Source: Saccharopolyspora phatthalungensis
Lineage (GTDB): Bacteria; Actinomycetota; Actinomycetes; Mycobacteriales; Pseudonocardiaceae
Reading direction: 5' to 3'
NCBI RefSeq assembly: GCF_014203395.1
Contig: NZ_JACHIW010000001.1
Location: 5,811,501-5,875,500, forward strand
DNA: 64,000 nucleotides
The notes beneath the pieces are model-generated. The model saw only the letters and a program-made list of their open reading frames with translations. It was not told the DNA's origin and searched no databases. A program made the position numbers and the translations under genes. Of the stretch, positions 36,372-45,594 are shown in pieces. Positions within the stretch are counted from its first letter, which is position 1. Each line of letters starts with the position of its first letter.

Positions 36372-37835
36372 TTACCCTCGCAGGACATCCGCAATGCGAA
36401 CAATGTCCGTGTCGGTGGTGCGCCAGTTGCTGAACGCCGCCCGCAGGCCCGGCGTTCCCTTGTAGACGGTCGGGGTGAGGAACGCGACCCCGGATTCGGT
36501 GACGGTGCGCGCCAGCTCGGCGACTCGCTCCGTCGTGGGAGCACCGGCGAGTGTGAAGCAGACGACGTTGAGGCGTACCGGTGCCAGCAGCCGCAGGTGC
36601 GGCATCTCCTCGATGCGCTCGCCGAGTTCGCGCGCCAGTGCCACATCGCTCTCGACGATCTCGCGGTGCCCCTGCCGCCCGTAGGCGGCGAGCGTGAACC
36701 ACGCCGGCAGGGCGCGCAGTCGACGCGAATTCTCCGGCGTGAGGTGCATGAAGTCCGGATCGTCGGTGGGCAGGCCCAGATAAGCGGCCGAATTCTGGAA
36801 GATGCGCACCTGAAGGTCTCGGCGACGGGTGAACTGGATCGCGCTGTCGTAGGGCACGTTCAGCCATTTGTGCAAGTCCGCGCACACCGAGTCGGCTTCG
36901 TCGAGCCCGGCGACCAGCTCGGCGTATTGCGGGGACACCGCCGCGAACCCCCCGAAGGCGGCGTCGACGTGCAGCCAGAAGGGATAGCGCCGCCGCAGGG
37001 CCGAGATCGCCCGCAGGTCGTCGAAGTCCACGGTGTTGACGGTGCCCGCGTTGGCCACCACGACACCGGGGCGACCGTTCAGCGCGGACAGTTCCGCAGC
37101 GAGCCGATCGACGTCGACGGCCTCCCGATCCGGGAGCGTGGCCACCTCGCGAACGCACCCACGACCCAGGCCCAGCATCGCGAGTGCTTTGTAGACACTC
37201 GTGTGCGGACTGCCGGACAGCACCGGCAGGTTCCCGAGCGCCGCAACTCCGTCCCGCGCCACCGAAACCCCGATCCGCTCGCCAGCCCATTCGCGGGCGA
37301 GGGCCAATCCGACGAAGTTCGACATCGTGGCGCCGGTGACGAACGCACCGGCGTGCCCCGCGCTCAGGCCGAACAACTCGCGCAGCCAGCCGACCGCTTC
37401 GCGTTCCAGGGCCAGCGCCGACGAGTCACCGGCGATTACCGCGTTCTGGTCGAACGTGCTGGTCAGCCAGTCTCCCGCGAGGGAGGCCGGGGTCGCGCCG
37501 CCGGTCACGAACCCGAGGTAGCGCGGTCCTGCGCTGCCCGAGAAACCGGGTGCCCAGTGGCTCCGGAAGCGTTCGAGCGCGCCCTCGGTGCCCATCCCCG
37601 AGTCGGACAGCGGCGTCGGCCTCGGTGCCTGCGGCGGGACCGCGACCGGCCGGTCCGCGATCCCGGACAGCACCTCGACGGCATATCGCCGGATGCCGTC
37701 GAGCAGGTCGGGCAGCCGGGCGAGTTCGTCGGAGAGATTCGGGTCCAAGGCGACATCCCTGATGTGGTGCGGTCCGGTGGGTAAGCGAAAGCTCGCGCTC
37801 GTGGCTGATCGATCGAGACCGGAAAAACCGGTCAC
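36372..37835 (-). CDS. PLP-dependent decarboxylase (group II, aromatic amino acid/glutamate type)
   Basis: A 487-residue group II PLP enzyme. The PLP lysine lies in CADLHKWLNVPYDS, the Asp contacting the pyridine nitrogen in FWLHVDAAFGGFA, and GAFVTGATMSNFVGLALAREW precedes them. C-terminal SNWRTTDTDI is typical of aromatic-L-amino-acid decarboxylases. Substrate is uncertain: tryptophan, tyrosine, phenylalanine or an aspartate-like acid. The GTG at 37835 has no ribosome-binding site; a TTG near 37745 preceded by AGGGA would trim about 30 residues. No amine transporter or oxidase adjoins it. Confidence 0.85.
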   Translation of the reverse strand: MTGFSGLDRSATSASFRLPTGPHHIRDVALDPNLSDELARLPDLLDGIRRYAVEVLSGIADRPVAVPPQAPRPTPLSDSGMGTEGALERFRSHWAPGFSGSAGPRYLGFVTGGATPASLAGDWLTSTFDQNAVIAGDSSALALEREAVGWLRELFGLSAGHAGAFVTGATMSNFVGLALAREWAGERIGVSVARDGVAALGNLPVLSGSPHTSVYKALAMLGLGRGCVREVATLPDREAVDVDRLAAELSALNGRPGVVVANAGTVNTVDFDDLRAISALRRRYPFWLHVDAAFGGFAAVSPQYAELVAGLDEADSVCADLHKWLNVPYDSAIQFTRRRDLQVRIFQNSAAYLGLPTDDPDFMHLTPENSRRLRALPAWFTLAAYGRQGHREIVESDVALARELGERIEEMPHLRLLAPVRLNVVCFTLAGAPTTERVAELARTVTESGVAFLTPTVYKGTPGLRAAFSNWRTTDTDIVRIADVLRG

Positions 37836-37913
37836 GCGCGCAGGCGCTTCGCACGGTGAACGTAACTGCCACCGGGCGCGGTGTCTCGGTCTAATCCACC
37901 TTCGTTGGACTGC

Positions 37914-39998
37914 TCAAGCGGTGGGTTGCTTCTCGGGGGCGGCCGCGCCGAGCTCACGGGCCAGGTCTTCGACGACCTGCGCGGTGCGGTCCAGCCAGCG
38001 GATGCTGCGGTGCAGGGAAGTCGGGCCGTCCGGCAGGGATTCGGCGATGTCGTGCAGCGCGTCGGCCGTGCGGTGCGCCAAGGTGATCGCCGCCTCGAAG
38101 CTCACCTGGGCCTCGTCGGTCAACGACTCCACCGCGTCGGCCAGTGCCCACAGCAGTTCGGCCAGTCGATTGCGGGTGTCGTCGTCGACCATGTCCACTG
38201 TGGCCGACAGCGCGACCGCCAGATTGCGCACGTAATAGGCGCAGCCGCTGAGCATCGCCACCGACCGCTGGAGCTGGCTGCGCCGGGAGCGCAGCCGGTA
38301 GCTGGTCAGCGGCTTCGCGCTGTTGATCACCTGTTGCAGCCCGTCGTCGAGCTCCCGGATCGACTCCTGCAGCCCGGTGACCTCGCCGCGTTCGCCGATC
38401 TCGGTACCGGTGCCGCGCAGGAAGTCCCGCAGCGACAGCAGGAAGTCCTGGATGTTGGTGCGCACCACGGAGCGGGTTCGGGTCGGCAGCACGAACACCG
38501 CGGCCAGCACGCCCGCCGCCGAGCCGATCGCGGTCTCCCACAGCCGGGTCTCCAGCACCGACGCGTCGAAGGTGCCCAGCATCCCGTAGAGCGCGCCGAG
38601 CAAGATGGTGATGAAAAACGTCATCATCGCGTACGAATAACCGGCGAAGTAGAAGCCCAGGAACACGCAGACGAGGATCATCGCGATCTCCGCCGGAGCG
38701 TTGCCGGTGATCTGCGCGGCGACCAGGATGCCGGCCACCACGCCGAGCAGGGTGCCCGCGGTGCGCTGCCACGCCCGCATCAGGAGTTCGCCGCGGCTGT
38801 TGGTGCTGATGAACACGACGAACGCGGTGATCACCGCCCAGTACCACCGGTTCGGCGAGACCACCTGGCCGAGGATGATCGCCAGCGCCGTCGCGCAGGT
38901 CACCTGGACCGCCACGCGCAGCTCCGGCCGCCGCAACCCGGTCTCGGCATCGGCCTCGGGCTCCCGTTCCCCGGCCGGTTCCTGCGGCACCTCGGCCTGG
39001 CGTTCGCCGAGCTGACCGGTCGCGTCGGCGAGCTCCGCGAGCCCGGCTCCCAGTCGCCGCACCGCCATCGCGACCGCCACCGACCCCTGCCGTTCGATCC
39101 GCTCGGCGACGAGCCGGGTGGCCTCGCGGATCTCCCGTGGTTCGGTGCGCAGCACCGCGAGCAGAGCGCCGATCGCGTGCGGCGCGGCGTCGCCGCCGCT
39201 TGGGTGGTCGATGAGCCGCATCAGCGGGGTGAGCAGGTTCTCGGCCGCAAGCTCGACGTCCAGGATGCGCTGCCGCAGCAGTTCGCGGCCTGCCTCGTCG
39301 AGGGTGTCGAGCTGGCCGACGGTGTTCTCCAGCATCAGCGAGGTCTCGTTGAGGCGGACCGACCGGTTGTGCAGTTCGCGGCGCCGTTGCGCCGAATCCG
39401 GGTGCTCGCCGACGTCGCGCACGGCGTGCAGCAGGCCGTGTACCTGGGCGCGCAGCGTGCGACGGCCGCGTTCGAGCACGCCTTCGGGGTCGTCTCGCAG
39501 CGCTAGGAACCGCATCGAGAACGCCGCCAGCGCTCCGGCCACCGCCGCCATGATCAGCGCGGGCAGCTGGGGCAGCTGCGGGTTCAGGAACATGGCGAAG
39601 AAGTAGCCCATGAACGCGACCATGCCCAGCGGGAAGAACCGCGGCCCGAACCTGCGGACGTAGGTGGACACGAAGATCACCACGAGGAACAGCAGGGCGT
39701 GCACGAGCGGCCACGGAGCGGTGAGGATCGCCAGCAGTAGCGCGAATGCCGTGGGCAGCGGCATCAGCAGGTTGGTGACCTGCTGCTGGCGGCGGTCGGG
39801 GTCGTTGACGCCGAGCGAGGCGTTGATCGCTACCACCGCGCCGATCAGTGCCAGCGGTAGCGGCTGCCCCCACCACGCCAGCAGCGGCAGCATGATGGCG
39901 AGGGTGAGCGCGACCGAAAGCGTCACCCGGGTCGCGGTGCGCAGTCGACGCAGGGACGGATCAGAGGCGAGGAAGCGGTTCCACCACTCGCTCCACAT
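37914..39998 (-). CDS. FUSC-family membrane protein (aromatic acid exporter-like)
   Basis: A 694-residue membrane protein with two FUSC-type membrane bundles, roughly residues 20-165 and 345-500, each of five to six helices, separated and followed by long cytosolic helical regions (YccS/YhfK/AaeB layout). The second bundle opens PELRVAVQVTCATALAIILGQ. Relatives export aromatic acids or p-hydroxybenzoate. The ATG at 39998 has AAGGAG 9-10 bases upstream; a TTG three codons earlier is too close to it. Same strand as, and 185 bases downstream of, the AcnR-like regulator; a functional link is not evident. Confidence 0.82.
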   Translation of the reverse strand: MWSEWWNRFLASDPSLRRLRTATRVTLSVALTLAIMLPLLAWWGQPLPLALIGAVVAINASLGVNDPDRRQQQVTNLLMPLPTAFALLLAILTAPWPLVHALLFLVVIFVSTYVRRFGPRFFPLGMVAFMGYFFAMFLNPQLPQLPALIMAAVAGALAAFSMRFLALRDDPEGVLERGRRTLRAQVHGLLHAVRDVGEHPDSAQRRRELHNRSVRLNETSLMLENTVGQLDTLDEAGRELLRQRILDVELAAENLLTPLMRLIDHPSGGDAAPHAIGALLAVLRTEPREIREATRLVAERIERQGSVAVAMAVRRLGAGLAELADATGQLGERQAEVPQEPAGEREPEADAETGLRRPELRVAVQVTCATALAIILGQVVSPNRWYWAVITAFVVFISTNSRGELLMRAWQRTAGTLLGVVAGILVAAQITGNAPAEIAMILVCVFLGFYFAGYSYAMMTFFITILLGALYGMLGTFDASVLETRLWETAIGSAAGVLAAVFVLPTRTRSVVRTNIQDFLLSLRDFLRGTGTEIGERGEVTGLQESIRELDDGLQQVINSAKPLTSYRLRSRRSQLQRSVAMLSGCAYYVRNLAVALSATVDMVDDDTRNRLAELLWALADAVESLTDEAQVSFEAAITLAHRTADALHDIAESLPDGPTSLHRSIRWLDRTAQVVEDLARELGAAAPEKQPTA

Positions 39999-40183
39999 GC
40001 GCCGCAAGCTCCTTCGAAGTGCGTGCCGGGCAATCTCCCGCGGGCGGTCCCCGTAACCTTCGGATCCGCCCCGGCCGCGGTATTCCCGACTCGCGTATGC
40101 GTGTACCCGGTCCGTGCGATCGGCTCGTGTTCAGCCGTTCGCCGTAGCGAGACTACGCCGAGGGCGCGGTCCGGCGCGCCGGG

Positions 40184-40777
40184 TCAGATGCCGCGGTGGC
40201 GACGGACACTTTCCTCGACGAGATTCAGCACCGCGTTGAGGTGCTCGGCGGGCAGGCCCATCGCCAGGTGCGACACGAGGCCTTCCAGCACCAGCTCCAG
40301 GTAGGCGGTCAGCACGTCCACGTCGACGTCGTCGCGGAGATTGCCGGCGTCGCGTTGCCACTTCAGACGGGCGCGGGTGGCGCTGGTCAACTGTTCGGAG
40401 CGTTGCGCCCAGCGGGCCCGGAAATCCTCGTCGGTGCGCAGTCGCCGGGACACCTCCAGGCGGGTACCCAGCCAGTCCGCCCCGGGGCCTTGGCTGCTGC
40501 CGTCGGCGGGCTCGTCGAGGAGGTTACGCATCACCTGCACCAACCCCTGCTCGGCCACCACGTCGGCCATCCGGGTCGCGTCGTCCCCGGCGAGCGCGAG
40601 GAACAGCGACTCCTTGTCCTTGAAGTGGTGGAAGATCGCGCCGCGGGACAGGCCGGTCGCTTCTTCCAGCCGCCGAACGGTCGCGCCTTCGTAGCCGAAA
40701 CGCGCGAAACACTTCCGGGAGCCGTCGAGGATCTGACGGCGCCTGGCGTCGAGGTGGTCCTGGCTGACCCGAGGCAT
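40184..40777 (-). CDS. AcnR-like TetR repressor
   Basis: A 197-residue TetR protein. Its N-terminal domain (RRQILDGSRKCFARFGYEGATVRRLEEATGLSRGAIFHHFKDKESLF) is nearly that of AcnR, the aconitase repressor of Corynebacterium and Mycobacterium, which senses citrate-Mg. The next segment LALAGDDATRMADVVAEQGLVQVMRNLL also matches. In those genera acnR is next to acn; here no aconitase gene is in the window, and the gene instead diverges from the ergothioneine operon over 182 bases containing CGTACGTACG. So it is either an AcnR separated from its target or a paralogue with another target. ATG at 40777 is the likely start; there is no strong ribosome-binding site. Confidence 0.82.
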   Translation of the reverse strand: MPRVSQDHLDARRRQILDGSRKCFARFGYEGATVRRLEEATGLSRGAIFHHFKDKESLFLALAGDDATRMADVVAEQGLVQVMRNLLDEPADGSSQGPGADWLGTRLEVSRRLRTDEDFRARWAQRSEQLTSATRARLKWQRDAGNLRDDVDVDVLTAYLELVLEGLVSHLAMGLPAEHLNAVLNLVEESVRRHRGI

Positions 40778-40815
40778 GCATTGATCGTCGCAGGTCGAGC
40801 CGCCACAATGCAATC

Positions 40816-40825
40816 CGTACGTACG
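40816..40825. promoter_or_regulatory. Palindrome CGTACGTACG, candidate operator
   Basis: A perfect 10-base palindrome 38 bases upstream of the AcnR-like start and 134 bases upstream of egtA, in the divergent gap. GTAC half-sites occur in AcnR operators. Short, so chance is possible. Confidence 0.4.
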
Positions 40826-40959
40826 TTTTGCTGCGCGGGTACCAGCCGATCGAGCTACCTCCAGATCATAGGCTGCTAGCCGTTGTCGGGAATAAGAACA
40901 AGGGTCGCGGTCATCAGGGGGGCGCGGTAGCGTCGGTAACCGGCCAATTTCAGGCGGTG

Positions 40960-42195
40960 ATGATATTGCCCGTTTCGACCGACCATGCTGCCGCTGACTT
41001 TCCGACCTCGCAGGTCCGCACCCGAGCCGAGGCCGAGGCGTACGTCGCGTCAGTGTGCTTCAAGCACGGCCCTCCGCGACTGCTCGGCGTCGAACTCGAA
41101 TGGACCGTTCACCATTCCGACGATCCGGGCCGAACGCTCGACGCCGCGACGTTGATATCCGCACTCGGCCCGCACGCTCCGCGCTCCCTGGTCCCGGACA
41201 GTCCGCACCGCAGGTTGCCCAACGGCTCGGTGCTCACCGTCGAACCCGGTGGCCAGGTCGAGGTCTCCAGCCTTCCCACCACGTCCATGCAGTCGCTGTT
41301 CAGCGTCGTGGCCGCCGACGCCGCCTACGTCGAGCGCCGGTTGCGCGCCGCCGGGCTGGTGCTCGGCGACCAGGGCACCGACCCGTGGCGGCATCCGAAA
41401 CGGCTCCTGCAGGTGCCGCGCTACGCCGCGATGGAGACCGCCTTCGACCGCACCGGACTGGACGGCCGGTTGATGATGTGCAGCACCGCCGGGGTGCAGG
41501 TCTGCCTCGACGCCGGTGAGCCGCACCGGGTCGCGGCGCGCTGGGCGGCGCTGCACGCGCTGGGGCCGGTGATGATGGCGACGTTCGCGAACTCGCCGAT
41601 GCTGTTCGGCGAACGTACCGGCTGGGTGTCCACCCGGACCCGCGCGCTGCTGCGCACCGATCCGCCGCGTACCCGGCCCGGTCCGATCACGGCCGACCCG
41701 GCGAGAAGCTGGGCCAAACGGGTGCTCGACACCGCGATCGTGTGCCTGCGCCGCAACAGCAGCGACTGGACCGCGCCCAGCGGCGTCAGCTTCGCCGAGT
41801 GGATCCACGGCGCGCTGCCGGATCCGCCCACCCGCGACGATCTCGATTACCACCTGTCGACGGTGTTCCCGCCGGTGCGGCCGCGTGGCTATCTCGAGGT
41901 CCGTTACCTCGACGCGCAACCCGGCCAGGACTGGATGTTGCCCGCCGGGGCGATCATCGCGCTGTTCCGCGAGGAGTCCACAGTGGACAAGGTGCTGGCG
42001 ATGACGTCCCCGGCGGTCGGGCGGTGGGTGCACGCCGCGCGGCACGGGCTGCTGGACCGGACTTTGGCACGCGGCGCCCGCGACGTGTTCGAGCTGGCGT
42101 GTCGGTGCTTGGAGGAACCGGACAGTCCCGCCGGGCTGTCCGACCGGCTGGCGGACTTCGTCGCACGGCGGCTCGCCGCCGTCGGCGACCGCTGA
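40960..42195 (+). CDS. egtA: Ergothioneine biosynthesis glutamate-cysteine ligase
   Basis: A 411-residue enzyme joining glutamate and cysteine to gamma-glutamylcysteine, the sulphur donor for ergothioneine. It belongs to the GshA/GCS2 family: LLGVELEWTVHH with the metal-binding Glu, LTVEPGGQVEVSSLP, and YLEVRYLDAQPGQDW. The start is taken at ATG 40960; a GTG one codon upstream and weak spacing to CAGGCGG leave some doubt. First gene of egtABCD, 17 bases ahead of egtB, so it heads the transcript. The AcnR-like gene is divergent. Confidence 0.92.
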   Translation: MILPVSTDHAAADFPTSQVRTRAEAEAYVASVCFKHGPPRLLGVELEWTVHHSDDPGRTLDAATLISALGPHAPRSLVPDSPHRRLPNGSVLTVEPGGQVEVSSLPTTSMQSLFSVVAADAAYVERRLRAAGLVLGDQGTDPWRHPKRLLQVPRYAAMETAFDRTGLDGRLMMCSTAGVQVCLDAGEPHRVAARWAALHALGPVMMATFANSPMLFGERTGWVSTRTRALLRTDPPRTRPGPITADPARSWAKRVLDTAIVCLRRNSSDWTAPSGVSFAEWIHGALPDPPTRDDLDYHLSTVFPPVRPRGYLEVRYLDAQPGQDWMLPAGAIIALFREESTVDKVLAMTSPAVGRWVHAARHGLLDRTLARGARDVFELACRCLEEPDSPAGLSDRLADFVARRLAAVGDR

Positions 42196-42212
42196 AGAAC
42201 CGGAGGTGACCG

Positions 42213-43553
42213 GTGGAAAGCACGCGAAAACTGGCCGATCTGGGGATAGCGGACCTGCGCGCGCACGTGGCCGAGGAGTTGGCGCGCACCCGGCAGCGTA
42301 GTGCCGTGCTGACCGAGGCCGTCGACGACGGGGACCTCATCAAGCAGCACTCGCCGTTGATGTCGCCGCTGGTCTGGGACCTGGCGCACATCGGCAGCCA
42401 GGAGGAGTTGTGGCTGGTCCGCGACGTCGGCGGCGCACCGGCGATCCGCCCGGACATCGACGACCTCTACGACGCGTTCCAGCACTCCCGCGCCGACCGC
42501 CCGCAGTTGCCGCTGCTGGGCCCGGTCGAGGCGCGCGAGTACGTCGCAACGGTGCGCTCGAAGGTCTTCGACCTGCTCGACCGCGCTCCGCTGGAAGGCC
42601 GGCGGCTCGTCGAGCACGCGTTCGCTTTCGGCATGATCGTGCAGCACGAGCAGCAGCACGACGAAACGATGCTGGCCACCCACCAGCTGCGGGACGGGCC
42701 GCCTGCCCTCACGGCGGATCCGCCTCCGTCCGATGTGGACGCCGGGCTGCCGCCCGAGGTGTTCGTACCGGGCGGGCCGTTCACCATGGGGACCTCCGCG
42801 GAGCCCTGGGCGCTGGACAACGAGCGGCCGGCGCACCGGGTGCACGTCGAGGACTTTTACCTCGACACCACCCCGGTCACCAATGGCGCGTACCTGGCGT
42901 TCATCGACGCCGGCGGGTACGACGATCCGCGCTGGTGGAGCGACGGGGGCTGGGCTTACCGGCAGCGAACCGGCATGCGGGCGCCGCGGTTCTGGTGGCA
43001 CGACGGCGAGCGCTGGTTGCGCCGCCGGTTCGGCCACGTTGAACCGGTGCCGCCGGGAGAACCGGTGGTGCACGTCAGCTTTCACGAGGCCGAGGCGTAC
43101 GCGGCGTGGGCGGGCAAGCGGTTGCCCACCGAAGCCGAGTGGGAGAAGGCAGCGCGGTTCGATCCCGCCACCGGCCGGTCCCGGCGGTACCCGTGGGGCG
43201 ACGACGAACCGGGGCCCGAGCACGCCAACCTGAGCCAGCGGCACCTGCGACCGGCGCCCGCCGGGGCGTATCCGGGCGGGGTCGCGCCGTGCGGCGCGCG
43301 GCAGCTGATCGGTGACGTCTGGGAGTGGACCGCCACGGATTTCGCGCCCTACCCGGGATTTTCGGCATTTCCCTACCGCGAGTATTCCGAGGTGTTCTTC
43401 GGCCCGGACTACAAGGTGCTGCGCGGCGGTTCGTTCGGCACCGACGCGGCCGCCTGCCGCGGCACTTTCCGGAACTGGGACTATCCGATCCGGCGGCAGA
43501 TCTTCGCCGGGTTCCGGTGCGCCCGGACACCACGACGCGAGGAGCGAGACTGA
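42213..43553 (+). CDS. egtB: Ergothioneine sulfoxide synthase (non-haem iron)
   Basis: A 446-residue iron(II) enzyme that oxidatively joins hercynine with gamma-glutamylcysteine. An N-terminal DinB-like bundle supplies the iron ligands: His59 in WDLAHIG and His145/His149 in the HEQQHDE motif. The C-terminal FGE-sulfatase domain (FVPGGPFTMGTS to RGGSFGTDAAACRGTFRNWD) shapes the substrate site. GTG start at 42213 with GGAGGT at 6 bases. egtC follows after 3 bases. Ligand spacing matches the characterised Mycolicibacterium enzyme (His51/134/138). Confidence 0.95.
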   Translation: MESTRKLADLGIADLRAHVAEELARTRQRSAVLTEAVDDGDLIKQHSPLMSPLVWDLAHIGSQEELWLVRDVGGAPAIRPDIDDLYDAFQHSRADRPQLPLLGPVEAREYVATVRSKVFDLLDRAPLEGRRLVEHAFAFGMIVQHEQQHDETMLATHQLRDGPPALTADPPPSDVDAGLPPEVFVPGGPFTMGTSAEPWALDNERPAHRVHVEDFYLDTTPVTNGAYLAFIDAGGYDDPRWWSDGGWAYRQRTGMRAPRFWWHDGERWLRRRFGHVEPVPPGEPVVHVSFHEAEAYAAWAGKRLPTEAEWEKAARFDPATGRSRRYPWGDDEPGPEHANLSQRHLRPAPAGAYPGGVAPCGARQLIGDVWEWTATDFAPYPGFSAFPYREYSEVFFGPDYKVLRGGSFGTDAAACRGTFRNWDYPIRRQIFAGFRCARTPRREERD

Positions 43554-43556
43554 CCG

Positions 43557-44309
43557 ATGTGCCGGCACCTGGGGTATCTGGGGCCAGCGGTCTCGCTGGC
43601 CGAACTGCTGCTGGAACCGGACCACTCACTGCTGGAGCAGTCGTGGGCACCCAACGACATGCGCGGCGGCGGCACCGTAAACGCCGACGGCTTCGGCGTC
43701 GGCTGGTACCGGACTGACGGCACCGTCACCGGCTACCGGGCCGCCATTCCGATGTGGACGGATGAATCCTTTCGGCAGACGGCCGTGGACGTGCGTAGCG
43801 GCGCGGCGGTCGCATCGGTGCGCTCGGCGACCGTCGGCATGCCGGTGGCGGTCGGCGCGTGCGCCCCGTTCGCCGACGACAGGTGGCTGTTCAGCCATAA
43901 CGGCCGGGTCACCGGCTGGCCCGATTCGCTGGCGAAGCCGGCCGCCCGGCTGGAGATCGTGGACCTGCTGACCTTGCCCGCGCTGACCGACTCGGCGGTG
44001 CTGTGGGCGCTGCTTCGGCAGCGGTTGACCGAAGGCACCGAGCCGGACCTGGCGGTGCGGGAAATGGTGGACGAGGTCGTCGCCGCCGCGCCGGATTCAC
44101 GGCTGAACCTGCTACTCACCGACGGTACCCGGCTCATCGCCACCACCTGGTGGCATTCCTTATGGGTGCGTCGCGGCGAAGGGGCCGTGGCGGTGGCCTC
44201 CGAGCCCTTCGGTCCGGAGGCCGGGTGGGTGCAGGTTCCGGACCGGTGCCTGCTCGTCGCGGACACCGAGCACGTGCAGGTGACGTCGTTGTCGGAGGGG
44301 AAGCGATGA
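43557..44309 (+). CDS. egtC: Gamma-glutamyl hercynylcysteine sulfoxide amidohydrolase
   Basis: A 250-residue class II glutamine amidotransferase-like hydrolase that removes the glutamyl group from the EgtB product. The nucleophile is Cys2 (MCRHLGYLG, exposed after Met removal), and the core shows GFGVGWYR and SVRSATVGMPVAVGACAPF. The ATG is fixed by the requirement for Cys2. egtD starts inside its stop codon (ATGA). Confidence 0.93.
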   Translation: MCRHLGYLGPAVSLAELLLEPDHSLLEQSWAPNDMRGGGTVNADGFGVGWYRTDGTVTGYRAAIPMWTDESFRQTAVDVRSGAAVASVRSATVGMPVAVGACAPFADDRWLFSHNGRVTGWPDSLAKPAARLEIVDLLTLPALTDSAVLWALLRQRLTEGTEPDLAVREMVDEVVAAAPDSRLNLLLTDGTRLIATTWWHSLWVRRGEGAVAVASEPFGPEAGWVQVPDRCLLVADTEHVQVTSLSEGKR

Positions 44310-45277
44310 GCGAGCCGGAACTGGTCATCCGATTCACCGACGCCGACGCGGCCCGCGAGTTGCGCGCCGACGTCCGCGAAGGACTGACCGACCGTCCGAA
44401 GTGGTTGTCCCCCAAGTGGTTCTACGACGCGGTCGGCAGCGACCTGTTCGAGCGGATCACCGCCCTGCCGGAGTACTACCAGACCCGCGCCGAACAGCAG
44501 ATCCTGCACCGGCGGGCGCTGGAGATCGCCGAGATCACGGGCGCGGCCACCCTGGTGGAGCTTGGCTCCGGATCGTCGGAGAAGACCCGGTTGCTGCTAG
44601 ACGCACTGCGCAAGAACGAGACCTTGCAGCGGTTCGTGCCGCTGGACGTCTCGGGTTCCGCGCTGCGCGCGGCGGTGGAATCCATCGCGGTGGACTACCC
44701 GGAGCTTGAGGTGCGCGGCGTCGTCGACGACTTCACCAGTGGCCTGGCCGCGCTGAATGCGGGCACCGCGCGGCTGGTCGCGTTCCTCGGCGGCACCATC
44801 GGAAACCTGCTGCCAACCGAACGCGCGGTTTTCTTCGCCGCGGTGCGCGCGGCGCTGCGGCCGGGGGAGTGGCTGCTGCTGGGCACCGACCTGGTGAAAG
44901 ATCCCGACCGGCTGGTCCGCGCCTACGACGATTCGCAGGGCGTGACCGCTGAGTTCAACCGCAACGTGCTGCGGGTGCTCAACCGGGAACTGGGCGCCGA
45001 CTTCGATCCCGAGCGTTTCCGGCACGTGGCGCTATGGAACGCCGAGCAGGAATGGATCGAGATGCGGCTGCGGGCCGACCGCCCGATGCGGGTCCGGCTG
45101 CCGGAGCCGGGGCTGACCGCCGAATTCGCCGAGGGCGAGGAGATCCGCACCGAGATCTCGGCGAAGTTCCGGCACAACCGGGTCCGCGACGAGCTCGCGG
45201 TCGCGGGCTTCGAGCTACGGCACTGGTGGCTCGACGACGCCGAGGACTTCGCGCTTTCCCTGGCTGTTGCTCGGTAA
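44306..45277 (+). CDS. egtD: L-histidine N-alpha-methyltransferase
   Basis: A 323-residue SAM-dependent enzyme that trimethylates histidine to hercynine, the first ergothioneine intermediate. Diagnostic segments are SPKWFYDAVGSDLFERITALPEYY, the SAM loop LVELGSGSSEKTRLLLDA, FLGGTIGNL and, near the C-terminus, EIRTEISAKF. The ATG at 44306 overlaps the egtC stop. It ends the operon; the next element is a terminator hairpin and no egtE lyase follows, so the last sulphur-releasing step must be done by an enzyme encoded elsewhere. Confidence 0.95.
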   Translation: MSEPELVIRFTDADAARELRADVREGLTDRPKWLSPKWFYDAVGSDLFERITALPEYYQTRAEQQILHRRALEIAEITGAATLVELGSGSSEKTRLLLDALRKNETLQRFVPLDVSGSALRAAVESIAVDYPELEVRGVVDDFTSGLAALNAGTARLVAFLGGTIGNLLPTERAVFFAAVRAALRPGEWLLLGTDLVKDPDRLVRAYDDSQGVTAEFNRNVLRVLNRELGADFDPERFRHVALWNAEQEWIEMRLRADRPMRVRLPEPGLTAEFAEGEEIRTEISAKFRHNRVRDELAVAGFELRHWWLDDAEDFALSLAVAR

Positions 45278-45307
45278 AGCTGATCGACGCTCGCGCTGAC
45301 CGTCGCG

Positions 45308-45348
45308 ACCAACCGCACCCGCCCGATCTCCGAGCGGGTGCGGTTGGT
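45308..45348. terminator. Bidirectional terminator after egtD
   Basis: Perfect 15-base arms (45308-45322 and 45334-45348) with an 11-base loop. It separates egtD from the converging small ORFs. Confidence 0.85.
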
Positions 45349-45360
45349 CTTGTGCGGAGA

Positions 45361-45594
45361 TCATGCCGGGCCAGGGAGCAGCCGTCCGGTTCCGCCGGGA
45401 GTGCCGAGACATCGCATGCACGGCATGCCGGCGGGGCGTGCCGACACCTCGGCAAGACTTGCCGGGATCTCCAGGCCACAGAACGTCCGCCAGCGGTCGG
45501 GGATGCCGGTGTCGGGGGCGGTCGCAAGGTGCGCTTGGCGGCGGGATTCGCCGACCACGCCGAAGGCGAAGCGCACCGCGACGGTGGCGCTCAC
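45361..45594 (-). CDS. Small Cys/His protein, possible zinc ribbon (77 aa)
   Basis: A 77-residue product containing AHLATAPDTGIPDRWRTFCG and, 20 residues on, GMPCMRCLGTP: one Cys plus a CxxC, with a nearby His, which would allow zinc binding. The GTG start forms a GTGA with the stop of the preceding small ORF, and the gene ends just before the terminator shared with egtD; both points favour a real gene. Similar Cys-motif small proteins seem common in Pseudonocardiales, but I cannot name a family. Confidence 0.5.
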   Translation of the reverse strand: MSATVAVRFAFGVVGESRRQAHLATAPDTGIPDRWRTFCGLEIPASLAEVSARPAGMPCMRCLGTPGGTGRLLPGPA

